A stretch of 64,000 nucleotides of DNA, taken from assembly GCF_900090235.1 (NCBI RefSeq), contig NZ_LT607750.1, forward strand, positions 4,517,001-4,581,000, read 5' to 3'. A program made the position numbers and the translations under genes. The notes under the pieces are model-generated. The model was not told the DNA's origin. It did not search any database and saw nothing but the letters and a program-made list of their open reading frames with translations. This document shows positions 32,029 to 42,500 of the stretch, piece by piece. Origin of the DNA: Micromonospora echinaurantiaca (GTDB lineage Bacteria; Actinomycetota; Actinomycetes; Mycobacteriales; Micromonosporaceae). Positions within the stretch are counted from its first letter, which is position 1. Each line of letters starts with the position of its first letter.

Positions 32029-33650
32029 TGGTTGATCCGCTCCTTGCTGACCAGCCGGCCGTCGGCGAAGCAGAGTCGCCAGGTCGGCTGGGCCAATGGG
32101 AAGTTTCCGTCGGTGTAGTACTCGCAGCCGGCCGTTCCGGCGCCGGCGGGCCGGTCGAGCTGGCGGCGGGGCAGCCCGGTCAGCTCCGCCCGGACCGTGC
32201 CGACCCGCATCGCGTCGAAGGTGGCCTGGTCCAGCACCGTCCCGGCGGTCGCCACCGGGTAGTAGACGAGGGAGAGCACCAGGGCGAGGCCGACCGGCGC
32301 CCCGAGCGCGGCCAGCAGGCTGCGCCGGACCCGTCGCCGGGCGTCGCGCAGCCGCCGCTCCGCCTCGGCCGGCCGCTCCGGCGGCTCCGCCCGGCCGGTC
32401 CGGTCACCGCCGGCAGCCGGACGAGCCGCCCGGCCCGGGTCCACCCGGGCCGGCTCGTCCGCCGGCCCGGTCGAGTCGACTGCGACCGGACCGGTGACCG
32501 GCAGCCCGGCGCGTACGACGAAGCCGCCGTCGGGCCGCGGGCCGGCGTCGAGGGACCCGCCGGCGAGGCGTACCCGCTCGGCGAGCGCGAGCAGCCCGCT
32601 GCCGTGCGACGGCGGGCCGGGCAGCGGGCCGGCCGGCGGCGGCGCGTTGACCACGGCCACCTCGATCCGGTCGCCGGCCCGGGCGAGCCGCACGTCGACC
32701 GCGGCGCCGGGGGCGTACCGGGCCGCGTTGGTCAGCGCCTCGCGAACCACCCGGTGCGCGGCGTGCCGGACCCGCGCCGGCAGCTCGGCCGCGTCGGGAG
32801 TCGCGGCCAGCCGGACTGCCATGCCCGCCTCCCGGGCGCCGTCGACCAACTCCGCCACGCTTTCCTCCGCCGGTCGGGTGGAGCTGGCGCCGCCCTCCTC
32901 GCGGAGCAGCCCGATGATCTCGTGCAACCGTTCGGTGGCGGTGGCGACGCTGGCCCGCAGCTCCCCGGCGGCGGCCCGGTGCCGCTGGTCGAGATCCGCG
33001 GCGACCTCCAGGGCGGCGGCGCGCAACGCGATCAGGCTGAGGTCGTGGCCGAGCGAGTCGTGCATCTCCTGGGCGATCCGGGCGCGCTCCCGCAGCCGGA
33101 TCCGCTCGGCGGCACCGCGCTCCTCCCGGACCAACGCCTCGGCGTGCCAACGGCCCGCCTCGATCAGCTCGTGCTGCTGGCGCCGGTACCGGCCGACCAG
33201 CCACGGGAACACCCCGGCGAAGAGCAGCACCGAGGCGAGCAGGAACCAGGTGGCCGCGCCGGCGCCGAGCAGCCCCAGGTTGAGCACCGTGCCGCCGGCC
33301 GCGAGCGCGACGAAGGCGACGGCGGCCGGCGTGGCGGTGGCGCTGCGACGCCCCGCCAGATAGCTGAACACCGGGATCGCGAAGAGGAAGTTGCCGTTCA
33401 GCAGCGACCCGAGCACCGCCATGACCAGGGCGGCCACCGGCCACCGCCGGCTCACCCCGACCGCGGCGGTGAGCACGAGCAACGCGCAGACCGTCAGCAT
33501 GGTGTCCCGCCCGGAATGCGGCGGGGTCACCCCCGCGTACCCGATCGGCGCGGCGGTCACCAGCCACAGGGCGGCGTCGCCGGCCAACCGCCGTTGATCG
33601 GCGCGCGACCACCGCCCGCCGCCCATCCGGGCCGCCCACCAGCTCTCCAC
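32025..33650 (-). CDS. Sensor histidine kinase with extra C-terminal membrane/extracytoplasmic domain
   Basis: The roughly 541-residue kinase has five or so N-terminal helices (about 25-150), a HisKA_3 domain with His197 (RIAQEMHDSLGHD), and a HATPase_c domain (about 290-375; ALTNAARYAPG, GSGLLALAERVRLAGG). After about 55 charged Pro/Arg-rich residues, it continues with a further membrane helix (LLAALGAPVGLALVLSLVYYPVATAG) and about 70 residues ending in CEYYTDGNF and WRLCFADGRLV, with two Cys that could pair outside the cell. GTG 33650 lies seven bases after TAGCCT and is preferred over GTG 33668. This extra domain is unusual for the family. Confidence 0.85.
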   Translation of the reverse strand: MESWWAARMGGGRWSRADQRRLAGDAALWLVTAAPIGYAGVTPPHSGRDTMLTVCALLVLTAAVGVSRRWPVAALVMAVLGSLLNGNFLFAIPVFSYLAGRRSATATPAAVAFVALAAGGTVLNLGLLGAGAATWFLLASVLLFAGVFPWLVGRYRRQQHELIEAGRWHAEALVREERGAAERIRLRERARIAQEMHDSLGHDLSLIALRAAALEVAADLDQRHRAAAGELRASVATATERLHEIIGLLREEGGASSTRPAEESVAELVDGAREAGMAVRLAATPDAAELPARVRHAAHRVVREALTNAARYAPGAAVDVRLARAGDRIEVAVVNAPPPAGPLPGPPSHGSGLLALAERVRLAGGSLDAGPRPDGGFVVRAGLPVTGPVAVDSTGPADEPARVDPGRAARPAAGGDRTGRAEPPERPAEAERRLRDARRRVRRSLLAALGAPVGLALVLSLVYYPVATAGTVLDQATFDAMRVGTVRAELTGLPRRQLDRPAGAGTAGCEYYTDGNFPLAQPTWRLCFADGRLVSKERINQ

Positions 33651-33657
33651 GGCGGCC

Positions 33658-33663
33658 AGGCTA
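33658..33663 (-). promoter_or_regulatory. -10 element of leaderless histidine kinase promoter
   Basis: Minus-strand TAGCCT is followed by seven bases and the GTG at 33650. It decides between two in-frame GTG starts. Confidence 0.45.
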
Positions 33664-33704
33664 CCCACGGCCGACCTGGGCGGGCACCGACGAAGGTCAG
33701 GTGT

Positions 33705-34433
33705 TCAGCTGATCTCCTCGGCCCAGGCCCGCCAGTCGTCGAGCACCCCGTAGAGCGCCGGGGTGAGCCAGCCCGGCGCGGACCGCCGGAACACCCCCGG
33801 GTCCATCGCGCCGGCGCCGGCGGGCACCGCGCCGAGCAGGTTCGGCACCAGGTCGGTGAGGTTGGACCAGTGCACCAGCTCCGGCTCGGTGGGCCAGGCG
33901 CCGACGACCACCCCGGCCGGCACCGCCCGGCGGTCCAGCGCCTCCAGGGTGAGCGCCGTGTGGTTGAGCGTGCCCAGCCCGGCCCGGGCCACCACCACCG
34001 CCGGGGCGCCCAGCGAGACGGCCAGGTCGGCCACCGTCCACGGCTCTCCCGACGGGCGCAGCCCCATCGGCACCAGCAGCCCGCCGGCGCCCTCGACCAG
34101 CACCAGGTCGTGCTTGTCGGCCTCCTCGCGGACAGCGTCGACGGCGGTGTACAGCTCCAGCGGCTCCAGCTCGGCGACCCGGGCCGCGGCCAGCGGGGCC
34201 AGCGGATCGGGGAAGCTGGCCAGGGTGCGGCCGGTCAGTGGGGCCGCCAGCCGGGTCACGTGGTCGACGTCGCCGGGCTCGCCGGTGGCCGTACCGGTCT
34301 GGCCGGGCTTGACCACCGCGACCCGCAGGCCGGCCGCCTGCGCGGCGGCCGCGATCGCCGCGGTCACCACGGTCTTGCCGACCTCGGTGTCGGTGCCGGT
34401 GACCAGCACCGGTCCCCGCCACGGCTCGGTCAT
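33705..34433 (-). CDS. bioD: Dethiobiotin synthetase
   Basis: The 242-residue ATP-dependent carboxylase converts 7,8-diaminopelargonate and CO2 to dethiobiotin. The P-loop is GTDTEVGKT near the start, followed by AVVKPGQTGT with the conserved Lys and LVLVEGAGGLLVPM. Its ATG shares bases with the stop of a 20-codon mini-ORF (34430-34492) that links it to bioF. The ribosome site GAGGTG lies inside that mini-ORF. Divergent bioB completes the last step; bioA is absent from the window. Confidence 0.93.
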   Translation of the reverse strand: MTEPWRGPVLVTGTDTEVGKTVVTAAIAAAAQAAGLRVAVVKPGQTGTATGEPGDVDHVTRLAAPLTGRTLASFPDPLAPLAAARVAELEPLELYTAVDAVREEADKHDLVLVEGAGGLLVPMGLRPSGEPWTVADLAVSLGAPAVVVARAGLGTLNHTALTLEALDRRAVPAGVVVGAWPTEPELVHWSNLTDLVPNLLGAVPAGAGAMDPGVFRRSAPGWLTPALYGVLDDWRAWAEEIS

Positions 34434-34492
34434 GCGCCCACCTCGGTTCGCGACTGCGGGGCTCGCAAGACCGGCTCACTCCTCGCGCTCAC
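34430..34492 (-). CDS. 20-residue coupling mini-ORF between bioF and bioD (repeat copy A)
   Basis: GTG 34492 overlaps the bioF stop (GTGA) and the frame ends in a TGA that overlaps the bioD ATG, giving a peptide starting [14 protein letters not shown]. Bases 34451-34492 match the minus-strand form of a repeat whose other copy is 58316-58375: the first 19 bases are identical, GTGAGCGCGAGGAGTGAGC. The frame supplies the bioD ribosome site. It may act by translational coupling; whether the peptide itself matters is unknown. Confidence 0.6.
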   Translation of the reverse strand: MSARSEPVLRAPQSRTEVGA

Positions 34493-35625
34493 GGCGCACA
34501 CTCCACGATGACCTCCAGGGCCCGCTCGAAGTCCGCCCGGGGCACCCCGGCGCCGATGGTGAGCCGCAGCCGGGACCGGCTGTCCGGGGTCGACGGCGGG
34601 CGGAAGCAGCCGACCGCCACGCCGCGGTCCCGGCAGTCCGCCGCCCAGGCCGTCGCGGCCTCCGGGCCGGGCGCGGTCACCGAGACGACCGCCGCGTCCG
34701 GTTCGGAGACGTGCAGTCCGGCGGCGCGCAGCCGGCGCACCGCGAGCGCGGCCCGCTCGGCGATCTCGGCCCGCGAGCCGTCCCCGGCCCGGGCCCGCGC
34801 CACGGCGGCGTGCACCCCGGCGGCGACCGCCGGGGGCAGCGCGGTGTCGAAGATGAAGGTGCGCCCGGTCTCCACCAGGTGGCGGACGAACTCGGCCGGT
34901 CCGGCGACCACCCCGCCGGCGCCGCCGAGGGCCTTGGACAGGGTGGCGGTGACCACCACGTCCGGCTCGCCGGCGAGCCCGGCGGCGGACACCCCGCCGG
35001 CCCCGGCCGGGCCGACGACCCCGAGCGCGTGCGCGTCGTCGACCAGCAGCAGCGCGCCGTGCCGGCGGGCGACCGCGTGCAGCTCGGCCAGTGGAGCGAG
35101 GTCGCCGTCGACGGAGAACACCGACTCGGTGACCACCACCGCCGGCCGGCCGGGCGCGGCGGCCAGCGCGGCGGCCACCGCTGCCACGTCGTTGTGCGGG
35201 GTCACCACGGTCTCCGCGCCGGAGATCCGGCAGCCGTCGATCAGCGAGGCGTGGTTGTGCGCGTCGGAGACGAGCAGCGTACGGGGCTGCACCAGCGCCC
35301 GGACCGCGCCGAGGTTGGCCAGGTAGCCGGAGGAGAAGACCAGGGCCCGGTCGGTGCCGAGCCAGTCGGCGAGGGCGTCCTCCAGCGCGTGGTGGGCGTC
35401 GGTGGAGCCACGCACCAGCCGCGACCCGGTGGCCCCCAGCCCGTACGCCGCGAGCGCCCGGCCGGCCGCGGCGGTGACCTCGGGGTCGGTGGCCAGGCCG
35501 AGGTAGTCGTTGCCGGCCAGGTCGACCACGGCGTCGCCGGCCGCGCGCGGCCGCAGCCGGCGGGTCAGTCCCGCCTTCGCCCGCAGCTCGGCGCGGCGGT
35601 GCAGCGCCGCCAGCCAGTCCGCCAC
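34489..35625 (-). CDS. bioF: 8-amino-7-oxononanoate synthase
   Basis: The 378-residue PLP enzyme condenses pimeloyl-ACP/CoA with L-alanine, the first committed step of biotin synthesis. It shows [16 protein letters not shown] near the start, [25 protein letters not shown], and the PLP-lysine motif [10 protein letters not shown]. The frame is open upstream; GTG 35625 is chosen because GGGGGTGA precedes it and the length then fits the family. Its stop codon overlaps the mini-ORF leading to bioD. It is divergent from bioB, 166 bp apart. Confidence 0.93.
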   Translation of the reverse strand: MADWLAALHRRAELRAKAGLTRRLRPRAAGDAVVDLAGNDYLGLATDPEVTAAAGRALAAYGLGATGSRLVRGSTDAHHALEDALADWLGTDRALVFSSGYLANLGAVRALVQPRTLLVSDAHNHASLIDGCRISGAETVVTPHNDVAAVAAALAAAPGRPAVVVTESVFSVDGDLAPLAELHAVARRHGALLLVDDAHALGVVGPAGAGGVSAAGLAGEPDVVVTATLSKALGGAGGVVAGPAEFVRHLVETGRTFIFDTALPPAVAAGVHAAVARARAGDGSRAEIAERAALAVRRLRAAGLHVSEPDAAVVSVTAPGPEAATAWAADCRDRGVAVGCFRPPSTPDSRSRLRLTIGAGVPRADFERALEVIVECAP

Positions 35626-35778
35626 CGTCACCCCCACACCGCCGGTCGCGGCCGCCGTCCGAGCACGGCCGCCGGGCGAAATTACCATCCGTGACAAGCG
35701 GCCCGGCGCTTCCACCCCGGCCGGCGTCGTCTCGTCACCGCAGGCCGCGCGGCCGTTCCTGTCGATCGGGCGGGCTTG

Positions 35779-35784
35779 TAGGGT
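35779..35784 (+). promoter_or_regulatory. -10 element of leaderless bioB promoter
   Basis: TAGGGT is followed by seven bases and the bioB ATG. No Shine-Dalgarno sequence is present. No clear BirA or BioQ palindrome is seen in the bioF-bioB intergenic region. Confidence 0.5.
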
Positions 35785-35791
35785 ACGAGCC

Positions 35792-36787
35792 ATGCCAGAG
35801 ATCCTCGACCAGGCCCGTACCCAGGTGCTGGAGAACGGTGTCGGCCTCGACGAGGCCGGAGTCCTCGCCGTGCTGAACCTGCCCGACGAGCACCTGTCCG
35901 CCGCCCTCCAGCTCGCCCACGAGGTGCGGATGCGCTGGTGCGGCCCGGAGGTGGAGGTCGAGGGGATCGTCTCGCTGAAGACCGGCGGCTGCCCGGAGGA
36001 CTGCCACTTCTGCTCCCAGTCCGGCCTGTTCACCTCCCCGGTGCGGTCGGTCTGGCTGGACATCCCGTCCCTGGTCGAGGCGGCGAAGCAGACCGCGGCG
36101 ACCGGGGCGACGGAGTTCTGCATCGTGGCCGCCGTCCGCGGCCCGGACGCCCGGCTGATGAAGCAGATGCGCGAGGGTGTCGCCGCCATCAAGGCCGAGG
36201 TCGACATCCAGGTGGCCGCCTCGCTCGGCATGCTCACCCAGGAGCAGGTCGACGAGCTGGTCGACATGGGCGTGCACCGCTACAACCACAACCTGGAGAC
36301 CTGCCGCTCCTACTTCCCGAACGTGGTCACCACGCACTCCTGGGAGGAGCGCTGGGAGACGCTGCGGATGGTCCGCGAGTCCGGCATGGAGGTCTGCTGC
36401 GGCGGCATCCTCGGCCTCGGCGAGACGGTGGAGCAGCGGGCCGAGTTCGCCGCGCAGCTCGCCGAACTGGACCCGCACGAGGTGCCGCTGAACTTCCTCA
36501 ACCCGCGTCCGGGCACCCCGCTGGGCGACCGGCCGGTGGTCGAGGGCAAGGACGCGCTGCGGGCCATCGCCGCGTTCCGGCTGGCCATGCCGCGCACCAT
36601 CCTGCGGTACGCCGGCGGCCGGGAGATCACCCTGGGCGACCTGGGCACCCGCGACGGCCTGCTCGGGGGCATCAACGCGGTGATCGTCGGCAACTACCTG
36701 ACCACCCTGGGCCGGCCGGCCACCGAGGACCTGGCGCTGCTGGACGACCTGAAGATGCCGGTCAAGGCGCTCTCCGCGACGCTGTGA
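35792..36787 (+). CDS. bioB: Biotin synthase
   Basis: The 331-residue radical-SAM enzyme inserts sulfur into dethiobiotin. The [4Fe-4S] motif is C67PEDC71HFC74, with the [12 protein letters not shown] and [19 protein letters not shown] segments that line the active site. It is of the actinobacterial type, which requires an auxiliary protein encoded next door (bsaP, ten bases downstream). It is transcribed divergently from bioF-bioD and is probably leaderless. Confidence 0.95.
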   Translation: MPEILDQARTQVLENGVGLDEAGVLAVLNLPDEHLSAALQLAHEVRMRWCGPEVEVEGIVSLKTGGCPEDCHFCSQSGLFTSPVRSVWLDIPSLVEAAKQTAATGATEFCIVAAVRGPDARLMKQMREGVAAIKAEVDIQVAASLGMLTQEQVDELVDMGVHRYNHNLETCRSYFPNVVTTHSWEERWETLRMVRESGMEVCCGGILGLGETVEQRAEFAAQLAELDPHEVPLNFLNPRPGTPLGDRPVVEGKDALRAIAAFRLAMPRTILRYAGGREITLGDLGTRDGLLGGINAVIVGNYLTTLGRPATEDLALLDDLKMPVKALSATL

Positions 36788-36797
36788 GGGGTCGACG

Positions 36798-37019
36798 GTG
36801 ACGGAAGCTGCGGGGCTGGTGACGCCGAACGGGACGGCGCCAACCTGGTGCGACCGGTGCGGCGAGGCCGCGACGGGCGGGTCGCACGAGGCGTGCGCGG
36901 CGGCCCGGGCGCTGGAGCCGCCGCGCTTCTGCGCGCACTGCCGCCGCCGGATGAAGGTGCAGGTGCTGCCGGTGGGCTGGGCGGCGGTCTGCGTCGAGCA
37001 CGGCGAGATCCGCGGCTGA
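36798..37019 (+). CDS. bsaP: Biotin synthase auxiliary protein, BsaP-like
   Basis: The 73-residue protein has six Cys (18, 21, 33, 45, 48, 65), with CDRC and CAHC pairs and His30/His47, compatible with an Fe-S or zinc site. It matches the small actinobacterial protein found after bioB, reported in mycobacteria to be needed for BioB activity, probably by supplying or rebuilding a cluster. GTG 36798 has GAGGGG upstream and sits ten bases after the bioB stop, so it is made in the same operon. Confidence 0.85.
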   Translation: MTEAAGLVTPNGTAPTWCDRCGEAATGGSHEACAAARALEPPRFCAHCRRRMKVQVLPVGWAAVCVEHGEIRG

Positions 37020-37087
37020 GGCCCGGTGACCCCGCGCTTCCTCGTCGCCGGCGGGCCGGTCCCGCCGCCGGGGTCCCGGTGGCGCCG

Positions 37088-37603
37088 GTGACCGGGGAAC
37101 TGCGCGGGCGGGCGGTGACGCTGCGCCCGGCCGGCGCCGCCGACGTGTCGGCGCTCGCCGCGATCCGGGCCACCCCGCAGGTGCGCCGCTGGTGGCGCGG
37201 CGGCGACGACCTGGCCGCCGCCGTCGAGGCCGACCTGGCCGACCCCGACCTGACGGTGTACGCGGTGCTGCACGCCGGCCGGGTGGTCGGCGCGATCCAG
37301 TGGTACGCCGAGGACGACCCGGACTACCGGCACGCCAGCCTGGACGTCTTCCTCGACCCGTCGGTGCACGGCCGGGGCCTCGGGCCGGACGCCATCCGCA
37401 CCCTGGTCCGGCACCTGGTCGAGGCGTACCGGCACCACCGGTTCACCATCGACCCGGCGGCGGCGAACACCCCGGCGATCCGCAGCTACGCCAAGGTCGG
37501 CTTCCGCCCGGTGGGCGTACTGCGCCGCTACGAGCGCGGCGAGGACGGGCGCTGGCACGACGGGCTGCTGATGGACCTGCTCGCCGACGAACTGGTCGAG
37601 TGA
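37088..37603 (+). CDS. GNAT acetyltransferase, AAC(6')-like
   Basis: The 171-residue protein has a GNAT fold with ATPQVRRWWRGGDDLAAAVE at the start, VVGAIQWYAEDDPDYRHASLDVFL, and the acetyl-CoA segment VHGRGLGPDAIRTLVRHL followed by NTPAIRSYAKVGFRPVGVLR. This pattern resembles aminoglycoside 6'-N-acetyltransferase-type proteins, but no resistance can be deduced. GTG 37088 is selected as the first start giving the family N-terminus; the frame is open upstream over the bsaP gene. It follows bsaP by 68 bp. Confidence 0.75.
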   Translation: MTGELRGRAVTLRPAGAADVSALAAIRATPQVRRWWRGGDDLAAAVEADLADPDLTVYAVLHAGRVVGAIQWYAEDDPDYRHASLDVFLDPSVHGRGLGPDAIRTLVRHLVEAYRHHRFTIDPAAANTPAIRSYAKVGFRPVGVLRRYERGEDGRWHDGLLMDLLADELVE

Positions 37604-37643
37604 CGGGAACGGATCGTTCCGGCACCGGCGCGACGGGCGACGG

Positions 37644-38174
37644 TCAGCCGTCCCAGACGAGATCGTGGTCGCCGTCGCGGCGGGCGCCGGCGGCCGGCCG
37701 GTGCGGAGTGAGCCGGCCCTCCGGCATCAGATGGTCCACCGGCACGTCGTGGCCGAGCACCGCGACGTCGGCGATCAGCCGCCGGTGGCAGCGCCACCAG
37801 ACGCTCTCGCTGCACATCACCGCCGTGGTCCGGGCCGCCGCGTCGGCCAGCACCGCGCCGAGCGCCGCCCGGAAGTCCGGCGTGCGGGTGTACGCCGCGT
37901 ACGCCCGGAACGCCGCCACCGTCCACCAGGTGTCCGGCTCCGGCGTGCCGGCCGGGGTGTGCCGCCGGCCGCCCAGCCGCGGCTCCCAGCGGTAGTCGAT
38001 CCCGGCCCGGGGCAGCCAGCGTTCCAGCTCCTCCCGGCGGACGTCGGGGTTGGTGCGGCTGGCGGGGAACCGGCGCACGTCCACTACCAGCTCGATCCCC
38101 GCCCCGGCCAGCAGCTCGCCGAGCCGGGCCCGGTCGGCCGGCCCGTGCCCGACGGTCACCAGCGCCCGCTGCAC
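37644..38174 (-). CDS. DUF488 family protein
   Basis: The roughly 176-residue protein begins QRALVTVGHGPADRARLGELL, contains VVDVRRFPASRTNPDVRREELERWL and YRWEPRLGGRR, and ends with an AVMCSESVWWRCHRRLIADV motif with two Cys, all diagnostic for DUF488. The function is unknown; some homologues sit near stress genes. Three adjacent GTG codons (38180, 38177, 38174) could start it; 38174 has the best spacing from AGGA. Confidence 0.85.
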   Translation of the reverse strand: MQRALVTVGHGPADRARLGELLAGAGIELVVDVRRFPASRTNPDVRREELERWLPRAGIDYRWEPRLGGRRHTPAGTPEPDTWWTVAAFRAYAAYTRTPDFRAALGAVLADAAARTTAVMCSESVWWRCHRRLIADVAVLGHDVPVDHLMPEGRLTPHRPAAGARRDGDHDLVWDG

Positions 38175-38191
38175 CACCACATCCTGCCCCG

Positions 38192-38237
38192 GATCCTGGG
38201 CAGCTACCGTTCGCGGCGACGGTAACTGCCCAGGATC
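38192..38237 (-). terminator. Long palindrome downstream of the cellulase
   Basis: Nineteen-base arms GATCCTGGGCAGCTACCGT (38192-38210) and ACGGTAACTGCCCAGGATC (38219-38237) pair with one mismatch around an 8-nt loop. It follows the minus-strand GH9 stop codon and precedes the DUF488 gene. Confidence 0.75.
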
Positions 38238-38252
38238 TCGACGGAACGGTGG

Positions 38253-41200
<2,948 letters not shown>

Positions 41201-41977
41201 ATGCCACAGCGTCGGCGCGTGGCGCGCGCGGCCGTCTCCACGGCCGCCGCCACGGCCCTTCTCGCCATCGCTACCCCCGCCTGGGCGTCCAGCACCATCC
41301 CGCTCCACGAACCGCACAAGGGCTCGACGGCGGCGAACTTCCAGCAGGAATGCGGGGACGAGAAGTTCGACAACCTGCCGGACGGCTACGACGGCTGGCA
41401 CTTCGTGCTGCCCTCGGGAGGCGCCGACTTCGAGAGCCTCACGCTGACCTTCGACAGCGGCAGCGGCACGGTGACGGTGAAGGTGCCCGACCCCACGGAT
41501 CCCTACACCGACTTCCTCAGCTCGACGGGCGGCAAGAACCCGCAGGTCAAGCACGCCTACGTCTTCACCCCGGCCGGGTGGACGCTGGTCGACGGCAGCG
41601 CCACGGTCGACGGCGACGCCGACCGGTTCAACCTGAGCCACACCTGCGCGGGCACCCCGACGACGCCGACGACGCCGGCCACCCCGACCACCCCGGCCAC
41701 GCCGACCACGCCGGCGACGCCCACCACGCCGGCTACGCCGACCACGCCCACCTCGCCGTCCACGTCGGTCACGCCGTCGGACTCGGCCACCCCGTCGACG
41801 TCGGTCACGCCGTCGGAGAGCACCGGCGTCGGTGGCGGCGGCGGTGACAACGGGGGCGGCCTGCCGCTGACCGGTGTCGCCACCACCAGCATCGCGCTGG
41901 GCGGCCTCGCCCTGATCGGCGCCGGCGCCCTGCTGGTGCTGCGCCGCCGCCGGGACAACGTCACCTTCACCAGCTGA
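41201..41977 (+). CDS. LPxTG-type cell-surface protein with Thr-Pro stalk
   Basis: The 258-residue protein has a signal peptide (RRRVARAAVSTAAATALLAIATPAWA), a small beta-rich domain (about 30-155) with Cys in QECGDEKFDN and SHTCAG, a stalk of PTTPAT repeats (about 160-205), a Gly linker, and a C-terminal sorting signal: LPLTG, hydrophobic helix, RRRRD tail. Sortase anchoring to peptidoglycan is expected. ATG 41201 follows GGAGG at seven bases. The first domain has no recognised family; it could serve in adhesion. It lies next to the cellulase, divergent. Confidence 0.85.
   Translation: MPQRRRVARAAVSTAAATALLAIATPAWASSTIPLHEPHKGSTAANFQQECGDEKFDNLPDGYDGWHFVLPSGGADFESLTLTFDSGSGTVTVKVPDPTDPYTDFLSSTGGKNPQVKHAYVFTPAGWTLVDGSATVDGDADRFNLSHTCAGTPTTPTTPATPTTPATPTTPATPTTPATPTTPTSPSTSVTPSDSATPSTSVTPSESTGVGGGGGDNGGGLPLTGVATTSIALGGLALIGAGALLVLRRRRDNVTFTS
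41650..41760 (+). repeat. Codon-level tandem repeats encoding the Thr-Pro stalk
   Basis: Repeated units of the form ACGCCGACCACGCCGGC encode PTTPAT-type repeats within the surface protein. Length variation between strains would be expected here. Confidence 0.8.
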
Positions 41978-42500
41978 GCTGACGCAGCACACCGAAACGG
42001 CCGCCGGACATCGGTCCGGCGGCCGTTTCGCGTGTCACCCCCTCAGCGCCGGCCATAATGCGACCCCCAGCGCCGGCCGCAGCACGGCAGCGCCGGCGAT
42101 GATGCGGCCCGCAGCGCCGGGTGCGGGCCCCCAGGGCCGGCCGTGCCGCGCGCCCCGTCCGGTGACCCGCCCGCCGGCGGGTGACAGGGAGGGATCGGGC
42201 CGCGCCGAGGTGGCCCGGATTGATCCGTTCCGGAGCGAGATCCGTACCGACGGGTAACCCGGTCGACGTCGCCCGGAGATAGCTCACATCATCGATAAAT
42301 GCAGATGCACTGGCCGCGTAGGCCCAGGTCAGGGCGATCGGTATCGGCCGCGACCCGCGGTCGGCGCCGGTGCCGCGCAGGCCTGGCGTTCCGGCATACG
42401 AACGTACTGTTGCCCGGCCGCCGCGCGGCGCGCGACAGTACGCGACACCAAGCGGTGCCATCGACGCCGCCGCTCTCCGGACGACCCTGAGGAGATCGCG
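41978..42500. other. 522-bp gap between surface protein and aldehyde dehydrogenase genes
   Basis: It contains the strong terminator at 41993-42030, then several imperfect AGCGCCGGC-type repeats (about 42045-42150), and the promoter region and GAGGAG ribosome site (42489-42494) of the aldehyde dehydrogenase. No gene is supported: open frames on either strand have no recognisable domain. Confidence 0.6.
41993..42030 (+). terminator. Terminator of the surface protein gene
   Basis: Perfect 17-bp arms CGAAACGGCCGCCGGAC and GTCCGGCGGCCGTTTCG enclose a 4-nt loop, 15 bases after the stop codon. The stem closes on TTT, a usual actinobacterial intrinsic-type terminator. Confidence 0.88.

Noticed and set aside
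41967..42461. Minus-strand frame in the gap before the aldehyde dehydrogenase
   Set aside because: It runs through a strong terminator, has no ribosome site and no domain.
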